In this document: positions 1 to 5,815 of the stretch, piece by piece
Position numbering within the stretch: the stretch's first letter is position 1
Layout of the letters: each line of letters opens with the position of its first letter
NCBI GenBank assembly: GCA_903885855.1
Contig: CAISKG010000644.1
Location: 1-5,835 of the forward strand
Origin: an uncultured Planctomycetaceae bacterium
GTDB lineage: Bacteria > Planctomycetota > Planctomycetia > Pirellulales > UBA1268
DNA: 5,835 nucleotides
Direction: 5' to 3'
Position numbers and translations under genes: made by a program
Notes under the pieces: model-generated
Told to the model about the DNA's origin: nothing
Database searches by the model: none
Seen by the model: only the letters and a program-made list of their open reading frames with translations

Positions 1-396
1 GGGCGCCGCCGCGGCGATCGCGGCGGCGGGGACGGCGGCCTCGGCGGGGGCGCTTGCCACCGCCGGATCCGTCGCCGGAGCGACCGGCCCGGGAGCGGCC
101 GGCGCGGAGGCGGCCAGCGCAGGAACGTCGGCGGCGGAAACGACTTCGTGGGGGACGGCGGCTGCGGCGGCCGGCGCGGCCGGCATGCCGTCGGCCTCCT
201 CCGGCGCCGCCGACGACGAGGCACGCGCGGCCAGATCGGCGAGGCGCGCGCTCCAGGCCGCGGCATCGGCGGCGAGGCTCCGCCAGGCGGGCATCCCGGA
301 CAGCGCCGACAGCCCACCCCAGGTCGCTCCCCCGACGGCGACGGCGACGAGGATCGGCACGAGCACCGACGGACGGCGGCGACGGGATCGGGACAT
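1..396 (-). CDS. Membrane-anchored Ala/Pro-rich protein, N-terminal part only (runs off the window)
   Basis: I do not recognise this protein. An ATG at 396 (minus strand) opens a frame that stays open for 132 codons to the window edge, so the C-terminus is missing. Residues 1-9 are strongly basic (MSRSRRRRP). Residues about 11-32 form a hydrophobic stretch (VLVPILVAVAVGGATWGGL), which reads as a signal anchor or uncleaved signal peptide with the rest outside the cytoplasm. Residues about 35-60 could form an amphipathic helix with two Trp (WRSLAADAAAWSARLADLAA). From about 62 onward the chain is a low-complexity Ala/Pro/Val/Ser linker, typical of an envelope protein whose functional domain lies further on. 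The frame stays open upstream of 396, but the basic-then-hydrophobic pattern supports this start; no good Shine-Dalgarno is visible. It follows fucD by 149 nt on the same strand. The basic N-terminus and membrane segment make a real gene likely; the function is unknown. Confidence 0.65.
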   Translation of the reverse strand, partial: MSRSRRRRPSVLVPILVAVAVGGATWGGLSALSGMPAWRSLAADAAAWSARLADLAARASSSAAPEEADGMPAAPAAAAAVPHEVVSAADVPALAASAPAAPGPVAPATDPAVASAPAEAAVPAAAIAAAAP

Positions 397-409
397 GCGG
401 CGCGGCTCT

Positions 410-430
410 GGGGGCGGGGACGGGCCGGGG
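410..430 (+). other. G-quadruplex-type motif upstream of the membrane-protein gene
   Basis: Four G runs lie close together on the plus strand: G5 at 410-414, G4 at 416-419, G3 at 422-424 and G4 at 427-430, with loops of 1, 2 and 2 nt. This fits the usual intramolecular quadruplex pattern. It is on the template strand, 14-34 nt upstream of the ATG at 396, so it would sit in the promoter or leader of that gene. In DNA this GC-rich such motifs arise by chance more often, and function is not shown. Confidence 0.4.
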
Positions 431-522
431 AGCCGGCCGGTCCGATGCGGGGGCGGGAGAGGTAGCAGGGCGTGCCCGCCGCCGACAAGGCCGCTCACGG
501 GGGCCCCACACCCCCGCTTCGC

Positions 523-538
523 CAGCCTGCCCAGGCTG
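523..538 (-). terminator. Possible stem-loop terminator after fucD
   Basis: The 16-nt inverted repeat CAGCCTGCCCAGGCTG begins 8 nt past the fucD stop codon (546-548, minus strand). Its arms, CAGCCTG and CAGGCTG, are perfect and separated by two bases, so in practice the stem would have a slightly larger loop. There is no T tract on the minus strand after it, so it is not a canonical intrinsic terminator. A second short stem (G5 at 499-503 with C5 at 511-515) follows. The rest of the 397-545 gap shows no gene. Confidence 0.3.
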
Positions 539-545
539 CGGGGCG

Positions 546-1841
546 TCAGCCGCCGGCGGCCGGGTGCTCGAAGCGGCCGAGCGCCGCGTCGGTGAAGCGC
601 ACGCCGTAGCCGGGCGCCCGCGGCGGCATGTAGCAGCCCCGCTCCATCACCACCGGATCGTGGAGGTGCTCGTGGAGGTGGTCGGAGTACTCGGCGACGC
701 GGCCCTCGAGGGTGCCGGAGACGCAGACGAAGTCGATCATGCTCAGGTGCTGCACGTACTCGCACAGCCCCACGCCGCCGGCGTGCGGGCACACCGGCAC
801 GCCGAACCGCGCCGCCAGCAGCAGCACCGCCAGCACCTCGCTCATGCCGCCGAGCCGGCAGCTGTCGAGCTGGCAGACCTGCATCGCCCCGGCCTGCATG
901 AACTGCTTGAACATGATCCGGTTGTGGCACATCTCCCCGGTGGCCACGCGCAACGGCGCGATCGCCCGGGCGATGGCGGCATGCCCGAGGACGTCGTCGG
1001 GATGGGTGGGCTCCTCGACGAACCAGGGATCGAAGCGGGCGAGGTGGCCGATCCACTCGATGGCCTGGGGCACGTCCCACACCTGGTTGGCGTCGATCAT
1101 CATCCGCGCGTCGGGCCCCATCTCGCGGCGCAGCACGCCCGAACGCCGCAGGTCGTCGCCGAGATCGCGGCCCACCTTGATCTTGAAGTGCGACCACCCG
1201 CGCGCTTTCAAGTCGCGGCACTTCTCCCGCAGGGCGTCGTCGGAGTAGCCGAGCCAGCCGGCGGAGGTCGTGTAGCTCGGGTAGCCCGCCTCGAGGAGCC
1301 GCTCGACCCGCGCCTCCCGGCCCGCGACCTGCGCGCGGAGCAGCTCGAGGGCCTGCGCCGGGGTGAGGGCGTCGGCGAGATAGCGGAAGTCGACCGAGGC
1401 GACGAACTCCTCGGGCGTCATCCCGCACACCAGGCGCCACAGGGGCTGGCCGCGGAGCCTGGCCCACAGGTCCCAGACCGCGTTGAGGACGGCGGCGGCC
1501 GCGAGGTGGATCACCCCCTTCTCCGGCCCCACCCAGCGCAGCTGCGAATCGGCCGTGAGGCGCCGGTAGAGGTCGACGGGCCTCCGCATCAGGGCCTCGA
1601 GCGGCTGGTCGACCAGCAGCGACGCGATCGAGATGATCGCCTGCACGCACAGCTCGTTGCCGCGGCCGATCGTGAACGTCATCCCGAAGCCGCGGAGGCC
1701 GTCGGCGTTGGTGTGGAGGACGACGTAGGCCGCGGAGTAATCCGGATCGGGATTCATCGCGTCCGACCCGTCGAGGTGCTCGGACGTGGGAAAGCGCAGG
1801 TCGTAGGTGTCGAACGCGGTGATCGTGAGCGGAGCGGGCAT
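546..1841 (-). CDS. fucD: L-fuconate dehydratase (enolase superfamily, FucD/ENOSF1 type)
   Basis: Predicted to dehydrate L-fuconate to 2-keto-3-deoxy-L-fuconate (EC 4.2.1.68), a cytoplasmic Mg-dependent step of non-phosphorylating L-fucose breakdown. The product has 431 residues, close to the 441 I recall for the characterised Xanthomonas campestris enzyme. It has the N-terminal capping domain (about 1-140) followed by the barrel. Landmarks are NPDPDYSAAYVVL (about 30-42), TSAGWLGY (about 192-199), FKIKVG with K220 and K222, metal ligands D250 (DANQ), E276 (EEPTHPDD) and E303 (GE), and H353 in CPHAGGVGLCE. Each sits two residues after its counterpart as I recall it in the Xanthomonas enzyme (K220, D248, E274, E301, H351), so the active site looks complete. 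The ATG at 1841 is preferred over an in-frame GTG at 1883: GAGG lies 5 nt upstream and homology begins there. It lies 64 nt after the DHH gene. No other fucose gene is visible. Other acid-sugar dehydratases are less likely given the full FucD signature. Confidence 0.93.
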   Translation of the reverse strand: MPAPLTITAFDTYDLRFPTSEHLDGSDAMNPDPDYSAAYVVLHTNADGLRGFGMTFTIGRGNELCVQAIISIASLLVDQPLEALMRRPVDLYRRLTADSQLRWVGPEKGVIHLAAAAVLNAVWDLWARLRGQPLWRLVCGMTPEEFVASVDFRYLADALTPAQALELLRAQVAGREARVERLLEAGYPSYTTSAGWLGYSDDALREKCRDLKARGWSHFKIKVGRDLGDDLRRSGVLRREMGPDARMMIDANQVWDVPQAIEWIGHLARFDPWFVEEPTHPDDVLGHAAIARAIAPLRVATGEMCHNRIMFKQFMQAGAMQVCQLDSCRLGGMSEVLAVLLLAARFGVPVCPHAGGVGLCEYVQHLSMIDFVCVSGTLEGRVAEYSDHLHEHLHDPVVMERGCYMPPRAPGYGVRFTDAALGRFEHPAAGG

Positions 1842-1846
1842 GGCGG

Positions 1847-1850
1847 CCTC
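1847..1850 (-). promoter_or_regulatory. Ribosome binding site of fucD
   Basis: On the minus strand GAGG is followed by five bases (CCGCC) and then the ATG at 1841. This is the only purine-rich site near either candidate start and favours the ATG over the upstream GTG at 1883. Confidence 0.5.
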
Positions 1851-1905
1851 GGAGGGGAAACGGCCGGGGGCACGCGCCGGCACGGACGCCGCGGTCGCCC
1901 GCCGC

Positions 1906-2913
1906 TCACCCGGCGGCGGCGGCGAGCCAGGCGGCGTCGACCGCGGCGGTCACCTTGGCGAGCGCCTCGTCGAAGGGGCCGGGGAGGATCGTGCCGGCCG
2001 CGGCCTTGTGGCCGCCGCCGCCGAACGACGCCGCCAGCGCGTTGCAGTCGAGGCGGCCGCGGCTGCGGAAGCTCACCTTCACCCGGGCGTCGGGCTGCTC
2101 GATGAGGATCACGGCGGCCTCGGTCCCCTTCACGGCGAGCGTGAGGTTGACGAGATCCTCGGTGTCGCTCGGGAGGGCGTGCACCTCCTTGATGTCGCTC
2201 TGCCGCACCGTCGAGTAGATCACCTTCCCGTCGTGCGCCGTCCGCGCGCCGGCGAGCGTCCGGCCGACGAGGTGCAGGCGCGCGAGCGAATCCTGCTCGA
2301 AGAGCTCGCGGTAGATCGTGGGGGGGCTCGCGCCGGCGTCGACGAGCCGGGCGGCGATGCGGAAGGTCTCGCCGGAGGTGGAGGGGAAGCGGAAGCCGCC
2401 GGTGTCGGTGGAGAGGCCGGCGTAGAGCGGCGTGGCGATCGGCTCGGTGAGCGGGACCTTGAGCCGCAGCGCGATCTCCGCCACGATCCGCGCCGTCGCC
2501 TCCGCGGTGGTGTCCTTGAACCAGCGGTCGGAGAGGTCGTCCTCGCTGACGTGGTGGTCGACCACGAGCACGCGGTCGCGCATCTCGCGCACCACGTCCC
2601 CCATCGCGCCCAGCTGCGCCCAGGCGCTGGTGTCGAGCACCACCACGAGGTCGCAGTCGGCCAGATCGGCCTTGCGGACGCCGGTCTGCAGCGACTCGCA
2701 GCGCCCCCGCGGGTCGATCCAGGCGAGCGTGGCGGGCGTGGCCTGGGCGTTGACGATTCGCACCTCCTTGCCGATCGCCTCGAGGATCCCGAGCATCCCC
2801 AGCTCGCTCCCCAGGGCGTCGCAATCGGGGCGGACGTGGCTGGTGAGCACCGCCTTGCGGCAGCCGGTGAGGACCTGGACGAGCCCGGCCCAATCGAGTC
2901 GTGCCGCTGGCAT
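1906..2913 (-). CDS. nrnA: DHH/DHHA1 phosphoesterase, NrnA-type oligoribonuclease/pAp phosphatase
   Basis: Predicted cytoplasmic manganese-dependent phosphoesterase that removes 3'-phosphoadenosine 5'-phosphate and/or degrades two- to five-nucleotide RNAs. With the ATG at 2913 it has 335 residues, near the usual 310-340 of the family. The N-terminal DHH domain shows SHVRPDCDALG (H26, D30, D32), VVVLDTSAW (D94), VVDHH (D119, H120, H121) and STDTGGF (D170), which together form the two-metal site. The C-terminal DHHA1 domain carries the substrate-binding GGGGHKAAAG at 298-307. All expected metal ligands are present. A GTG at 2958 would add 15 Pro/Arg-rich residues and overlap the ribF stop; I prefer the ATG because recognisable homology starts near DWAGLVQVL, although neither start has a strong Shine-Dalgarno. 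It lies 41 nt after ribF and 64 nt before fucD, suggesting co-transcription. Which substrate dominates (pAp, nanoRNA or cyclic dinucleotide products) cannot be told from sequence. Confidence 0.9.
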   Translation of the reverse strand: MPAARLDWAGLVQVLTGCRKAVLTSHVRPDCDALGSELGMLGILEAIGKEVRIVNAQATPATLAWIDPRGRCESLQTGVRKADLADCDLVVVLDTSAWAQLGAMGDVVREMRDRVLVVDHHVSEDDLSDRWFKDTTAEATARIVAEIALRLKVPLTEPIATPLYAGLSTDTGGFRFPSTSGETFRIAARLVDAGASPPTIYRELFEQDSLARLHLVGRTLAGARTAHDGKVIYSTVRQSDIKEVHALPSDTEDLVNLTLAVKGTEAAVILIEQPDARVKVSFRSRGRLDCNALAASFGGGGHKAAAGTILPGPFDEALAKVTAAVDAAWLAAAAG

Positions 2914-2954
2914 GGATGGTTCCAGGGAGGGTGGGGAGCGGGGATGACGGGGCG

Positions 2955-3926
2955 TCACTCGCCCCCCGCCACCGCCGCGGCGCCGGCGACGTCGGCCGCG
3001 AGCTGCCCGGCGAGCTCGGCCGGGGAATCGAAGCGGCGAGTGTCACGGAGGCGCGCGAGGAAGTCAACGTCGAGGCGCCGCCCGTAGAGATCGCCGTCGA
3101 AGCCCACGAGGTGGACCTCCACCGTGGCCGCCGCCGCGCCGAAGGTGACCGGCGCGCCCAGGTGGATCGCCGCCGCCCGCCAGGGGTCGGCGGAGCCGGC
3201 CACCCGGGCACGCCCCGCGTACACGCCCGGCGCCGGAAGGAGCGTGGCCACGGAGGCGAGGTTCGCGGTGGGGAATCCGAGGGTGCGGCCGCGGGCCCGG
3301 CCATGCACCACCTCCCCCGAGATCCGGTAGGGCGCGGCGAGGAGCGCCGCCGCGGCGGCCACGTCGCCGGCGGCGACGAGCGCCCGGACGCGCGAGCTCG
3401 ACACCGGCTCCCCGCCCACGAGCACCGCCTCCACGCCCGCCACCTCGACCCCCTCCTCCGCGCCGAGCCGGCGCAGCAGATCCATGTCGCCGGCACGGCC
3501 GGCACCGAAGCGGAAGTCGTGCCCTTCGACGATCGCCGCCGCGTCGAGCGCGCCGCGGAGCACGCGACGGTAGAAGCCGCGGGCGTCGAGGGCCAACAGC
3601 GCCGCGTCCACCGGCTGGACGAACACCGCGTCGACGCCGGCGGCCACGAGCAGCTCGGCGCGGCGGGCCGGCGTCGTCAGCGGCACGGGGGCCGACTGGG
3701 GGCGCAGCAGGAGCGCGGGGTGCGGGTCGAAGGTCAGCACGGCGCTGGGCACATCGAGCCGACGCCCCGCCTCGAGGAGGCGCTCGACGATCCGGGCGTG
3801 GCCGAGATGGACGCCGTCGAAGTTGCCGACGGCGACGGCGCGGCGGCCCGTGGAGGACGGCCGACGGGGGCCGGCCGCCACGAGCACGGGGACGGCCACG
3901 ACGGTGCGGGGGGGAACGACGGACAA
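2955..3926 (-). CDS. ribF: Bifunctional riboflavin kinase/FAD synthetase
   Basis: Converts riboflavin to FMN and FMN to FAD in the cytoplasm (EC 2.7.1.26 and 2.7.7.2). The 323-residue frame matches the family length of about 305-330. The N-terminal nucleotidyltransferase domain shows GNFDGVHLGH (34-43, with the HxGH motif), TFDPHP (65-70), EGHDFRFG (134-141) and SSSRVR (176-181). The C-terminal kinase domain shows HGRARGRTLGFPTAN (208-222, with the Mg/nucleotide-binding PTAN), GVYAG (234-238), EVHLVGFDGDLYG with the likely catalytic E270, and a final FLARLRDTRRF segment. The start is uncertain: the first in-frame start is a TTG at 3926, while GTG codons at 3899, 3887 and 3881 also fit, and none has a clear Shine-Dalgarno. 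An in-frame TAA at 3992 bounds the frame. It is the first gene of the minus-strand group and is divergent from ppx. The kinase strand usually written N-x-G-x-x-P-T-F reads HLGAPVTFG here. Confidence 0.93.
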   Translation of the reverse strand: MSVVPPRTVVAVPVLVAAGPRRPSSTGRRAVAVGNFDGVHLGHARIVERLLEAGRRLDVPSAVLTFDPHPALLLRPQSAPVPLTTPARRAELLVAAGVDAVFVQPVDAALLALDARGFYRRVLRGALDAAAIVEGHDFRFGAGRAGDMDLLRRLGAEEGVEVAGVEAVLVGGEPVSSSRVRALVAAGDVAAAAALLAAPYRISGEVVHGRARGRTLGFPTANLASVATLLPAPGVYAGRARVAGSADPWRAAAIHLGAPVTFGAAAATVEVHLVGFDGDLYGRRLDVDFLARLRDTRRFDSPAELAGQLAADVAGAAAVAGGE

Positions 3927-4033
3927 GGGCGCGGCGGATGGGAAGGCGGTGGGACGCGGGTCGGCGGGGGACCGCGCTGCCGACGCATCTTAGCCTACGT
4001 CCCCGGGCCCTCGGGTATCATGGAGGCACACCG
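3927..4033. promoter_or_regulatory. Divergent intergenic region between ribF and ppx
   Basis: These 107 nt separate two divergent genes and should hold promoters for both. The only A/T-enriched spots are around 3986-3997 and 4016-4021. On the minus strand TAAGAT (3992-3987) matches four of six bases of a sigma70 -10 box but has no convincing -35 element. On the plus strand TATCAT (4016-4021) abuts the ppx ribosome binding site and is too close to it to be that gene's -10 unless the leader is extremely short. I see no operator repeat or riboswitch; in particular no FMN riboswitch is recognisable upstream of ribF. The location is safer than any specific box. Confidence 0.35.
4022..4026 (+). promoter_or_regulatory. 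Ribosome binding site that fixes the ppx start
   Basis: GGAGG lies seven bases (CACACCG) upstream of the ATG at 4034. This is the best Shine-Dalgarno in the window and sets the start at 4034, rejecting an in-frame upstream start at 3938 that would add 32 Arg/Gly-rich residues. Confidence 0.8.
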
Positions 4034-5683
4034 ATGACGACCCCCCTGCCGCCACCCGCGAAGGACGAGAAGAGGGAAGACAAGCAGATCTTCCTCTCGC
4101 CCGACTTGACCAGCCGCCTGGCGGCGATCGACATCGGGTCCAACAGCGTGCGGATGATCGTCGCGGAGGCCCTCCGGGGAGGCTCCTACCGGATCCTCGA
4201 GGAGGAACGCGAGCCGACGCGCCTCGGCCGCAGCGTCGCCGCCGGCCTCCTCGACGACGAGTCGATGGCGCGGTCGATCCAGGCCCTCAAGAGCTTCCGG
4301 CAGATCGCCTCCGGCTACCAGGTGGCGAACCTGCGCACCATCGCGACCTGCGCCGTCCGCGAGGCGCGCAACGGCCCCGAATTCTGCCGCCGGGTGCGGG
4401 AGGAAGTGGGGCTCGAGATCGAGGTGATCAGCGCCGAGCGGGAGGCCCGGCTGGCCTTCTCGAGCGTGCAGCATGCCTTCGACCTCGCCGGCAAGAACGT
4501 CGTCGTGGCCGACATCGGCGGGGGCAGCACGGAGATCGTGTTCGCCACCGGCAACCTCATCGAGGCGATCCATCCCACCACGCTCGGTGCCGTGCGGCTC
4601 ACGGAGCGCTTCGGCAACGGCGATCCGCCGGAGCCAGCCTGGTATCTGGCGCTCGAGGACGAGGTCACGGCGACGCTCAAGAAGCGGACGCCGCGGCCGA
4701 TGTTCGCCCCGCATTTCCTCGTCGGCTCCGGAGGCACGTTCACGACCGTCGCGGAGCTGCTGATGGCGGCCAAGGGGGAATCCGACCTCCCCGCCGCGGG
4801 GTACCGCGTGTCGCACGCCGAGGTCCGCCACCTCCTCGACCGGCTGCGCAAGATGCCGGTACGGATGCGGCGGGCGCTGCCGGGGATGATGCCCGACCGG
4901 GCCGACATCATCGTCGCCGGCCTGACGATCATCGACGGGATGCTGAAGCGCTTCCGCGTCAACACGCTCGTCGTCCACACGCGCGGCGTGCGCGACGGCC
5001 TGCTGCGGGAGATGATGGAGGAGTTCTCCGTGCCGGAGGCCGCGCCGGCCGACACCGCCGCGCTCCGCGAGGAGGCGATCGAGCGGCTCGCGGCGGCCTG
5101 CTCCGGGGAGCCCGAGCACGGCCGCGCGGTGGCGGCGCTGGCGGGGAGGGCCTGGGAACAGCTCGCCGGCCCCCTCGGCCTCGATCCAGCCGACCGCCCC
5201 CTGCTCGAGTGCGCGGCCCGGCTCCAGGACGTGGGCTACGTGATCAACTACGACAAGCACCACAAGCACAGCTACCACCTCATCCGCAACAGCCGCCTCC
5301 CCGGGATCCGCCCCCACGACCTCGAGATCATCGCCAACGTCGCCCGCTACCACCGCGGCGCCCACCCGAAGAAGAAGCACGAGAACCTGGCCCGCCTCTC
5401 CCCCGCCGAGCAGCGCCGCGTGCATTGCATGGCGGCCGTCCTCCGGCTGGTGGGGGGCCTCGACCGGAGCCGCTCCCAGCAGGTGCGCGACGTGCGCATC
5501 CAGGTGGGCGAGGGTGCGGTGACGCTCGACGTGGTCGCCGCCGAGGATCCGCAGGTCGACATCTGGGGAGCCGAGCGGCGCACCGACCTCTTCGAGAAGG
5601 TCTTCGACCGCGGCGTGCGGATCCGCTGGGCGGAACGCCGCCCGGACACCCCGCGCCCCGACGCCGGCGCCGCGGCGCGCTGA
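4034..5683 (+). CDS. ppx: Ppx/GppA-family exopolyphosphatase/pppGpp phosphatase with HD-like C-terminal domain
   Basis: Predicted cytoplasmic phosphatase removing terminal phosphates from polyphosphate and/or converting pppGpp to ppGpp. The product has 549 residues, a little longer than the roughly 500-residue two-domain members. After a charged N-terminal tail (1-27), the ASKHA ATPase-like fold shows AIDIGSNSVRMIVAE (31-45, phosphate loop), TCAVREARNGPEF (105-117), ISAEREARL with probable catalytic E137, ADIGGGSTEIVF (159-170) with E167, and the phosphate-binding GSGGTFTT (231-238). The C-terminal HD-like region (about 345-540) contains LQDVGY (397-402), KHHKHSYHLI (408-417) and ARYHRGAHP (437-445). 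The His of the usual LHD/LHE doublet is replaced by Gln398. GGAGG seven bases upstream decides the ATG. The gene is alone on the plus strand here, divergent from ribF, with no ppk or relA/spoT in view. Sequence alone cannot separate Ppx from GppA activity; the family assignment is firm. Confidence 0.93.
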   Translation: MTTPLPPPAKDEKREDKQIFLSPDLTSRLAAIDIGSNSVRMIVAEALRGGSYRILEEEREPTRLGRSVAAGLLDDESMARSIQALKSFRQIASGYQVANLRTIATCAVREARNGPEFCRRVREEVGLEIEVISAEREARLAFSSVQHAFDLAGKNVVVADIGGGSTEIVFATGNLIEAIHPTTLGAVRLTERFGNGDPPEPAWYLALEDEVTATLKKRTPRPMFAPHFLVGSGGTFTTVAELLMAAKGESDLPAAGYRVSHAEVRHLLDRLRKMPVRMRRALPGMMPDRADIIVAGLTIIDGMLKRFRVNTLVVHTRGVRDGLLREMMEEFSVPEAAPADTAALREEAIERLAAACSGEPEHGRAVAALAGRAWEQLAGPLGLDPADRPLLECAARLQDVGYVINYDKHHKHSYHLIRNSRLPGIRPHDLEIIANVARYHRGAHPKKKHENLARLSPAEQRRVHCMAAVLRLVGGLDRSRSQQVRDVRIQVGEGAVTLDVVAAEDPQVDIWGAERRTDLFEKVFDRGVRIRWAERRPDTPRPDAGAAAR

Positions 5684-5702
5684 CGCGGCGGCGAGCGCCG
5701 GC
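5663..5702 (+). terminator. GC-rich stem-loop spanning the ppx stop codon
   Basis: GCCGGCGC (5663-5670) is perfectly complementary to GCGCCGGC (5695-5702). The enclosed 24 nt contain the TGA stop and can form an inner stem of CCGCG (5670-5674) with CGCGG (5684-5688), sharing one base with the outer arm. No T tract follows, so this is not a standard intrinsic terminator. It could stabilise the mRNA 3' end or reflect base composition. Confidence 0.25.
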
Positions 5703-5726
5703 AGAGTCCGCCGGGGCGTTCCATTT

Positions 5727-5778
5727 CCGCCGACCGGCAACGGCGGCCGCGCCGGGGAATGGCCCAAGCGACGGGCCA
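5727..5778. terminator. Two hairpins downstream of ppx, possible non-canonical terminator
   Basis: The first stem pairs CCGCCG (5727-5732) with CGGCGG (5741-5746) around an 8-nt loop, and may extend to an outer CCATT/AATGG pair (5721-5725 with 5758-5762). The second pairs TGGCCC (5760-5765) with GGGCCA (5773-5778) around a 7-nt loop and competes with that outer pair. Neither has a T tract. No gene is evident in 5684-5835. Confidence 0.25.
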
Positions 5779-5815
5779 CGGCGGACCGATGACTCCGATG
5801 GGGCCGCGCGCGCCG

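Noticed and set aside
336..351. Short GACGGC/GACGA tandem repeat
   Set aside because: It lies in the coding sequence of the membrane segment (alternating Val and Ala codons) and is explained by codon bias.
54..2105. Long open frame (683 codons) on the plus strand
   Set aside because: It is antisense to fucD and to part of the DHH and membrane-protein genes, is extremely rich in Arg, Gly, His and Pro, and has no recognisable motif. It results from GC-rich third positions.
1754..3505. 583-codon frame on the minus strand overlapping ribF, nrnA and fucD
   Set aside because: It is out of frame with three well-supported genes and is mostly low-complexity Arg/Pro/Ala sequence with no family motif.
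4002..4015. Imperfect GC palindrome upstream of ppx as an operator
   Set aside because: The CCCG/CGGG arms are only four bases and overlap common GC-rich words; nothing distinguishes it from chance.
1807..4037. Plus-strand frames opposite nrnA and ribF (1807-3087 and 2901-4037)
   Set aside because: They mirror the codon pattern of the opposite strand, have biased composition and no motif.
3995..5779. 594-codon minus-strand frame opposite ppx
   Set aside because: It is antisense to a gene with complete Ppx/GppA motifs and a strong ribosome binding site, and its His/Val/Asp-rich product is typical of a shadow frame.
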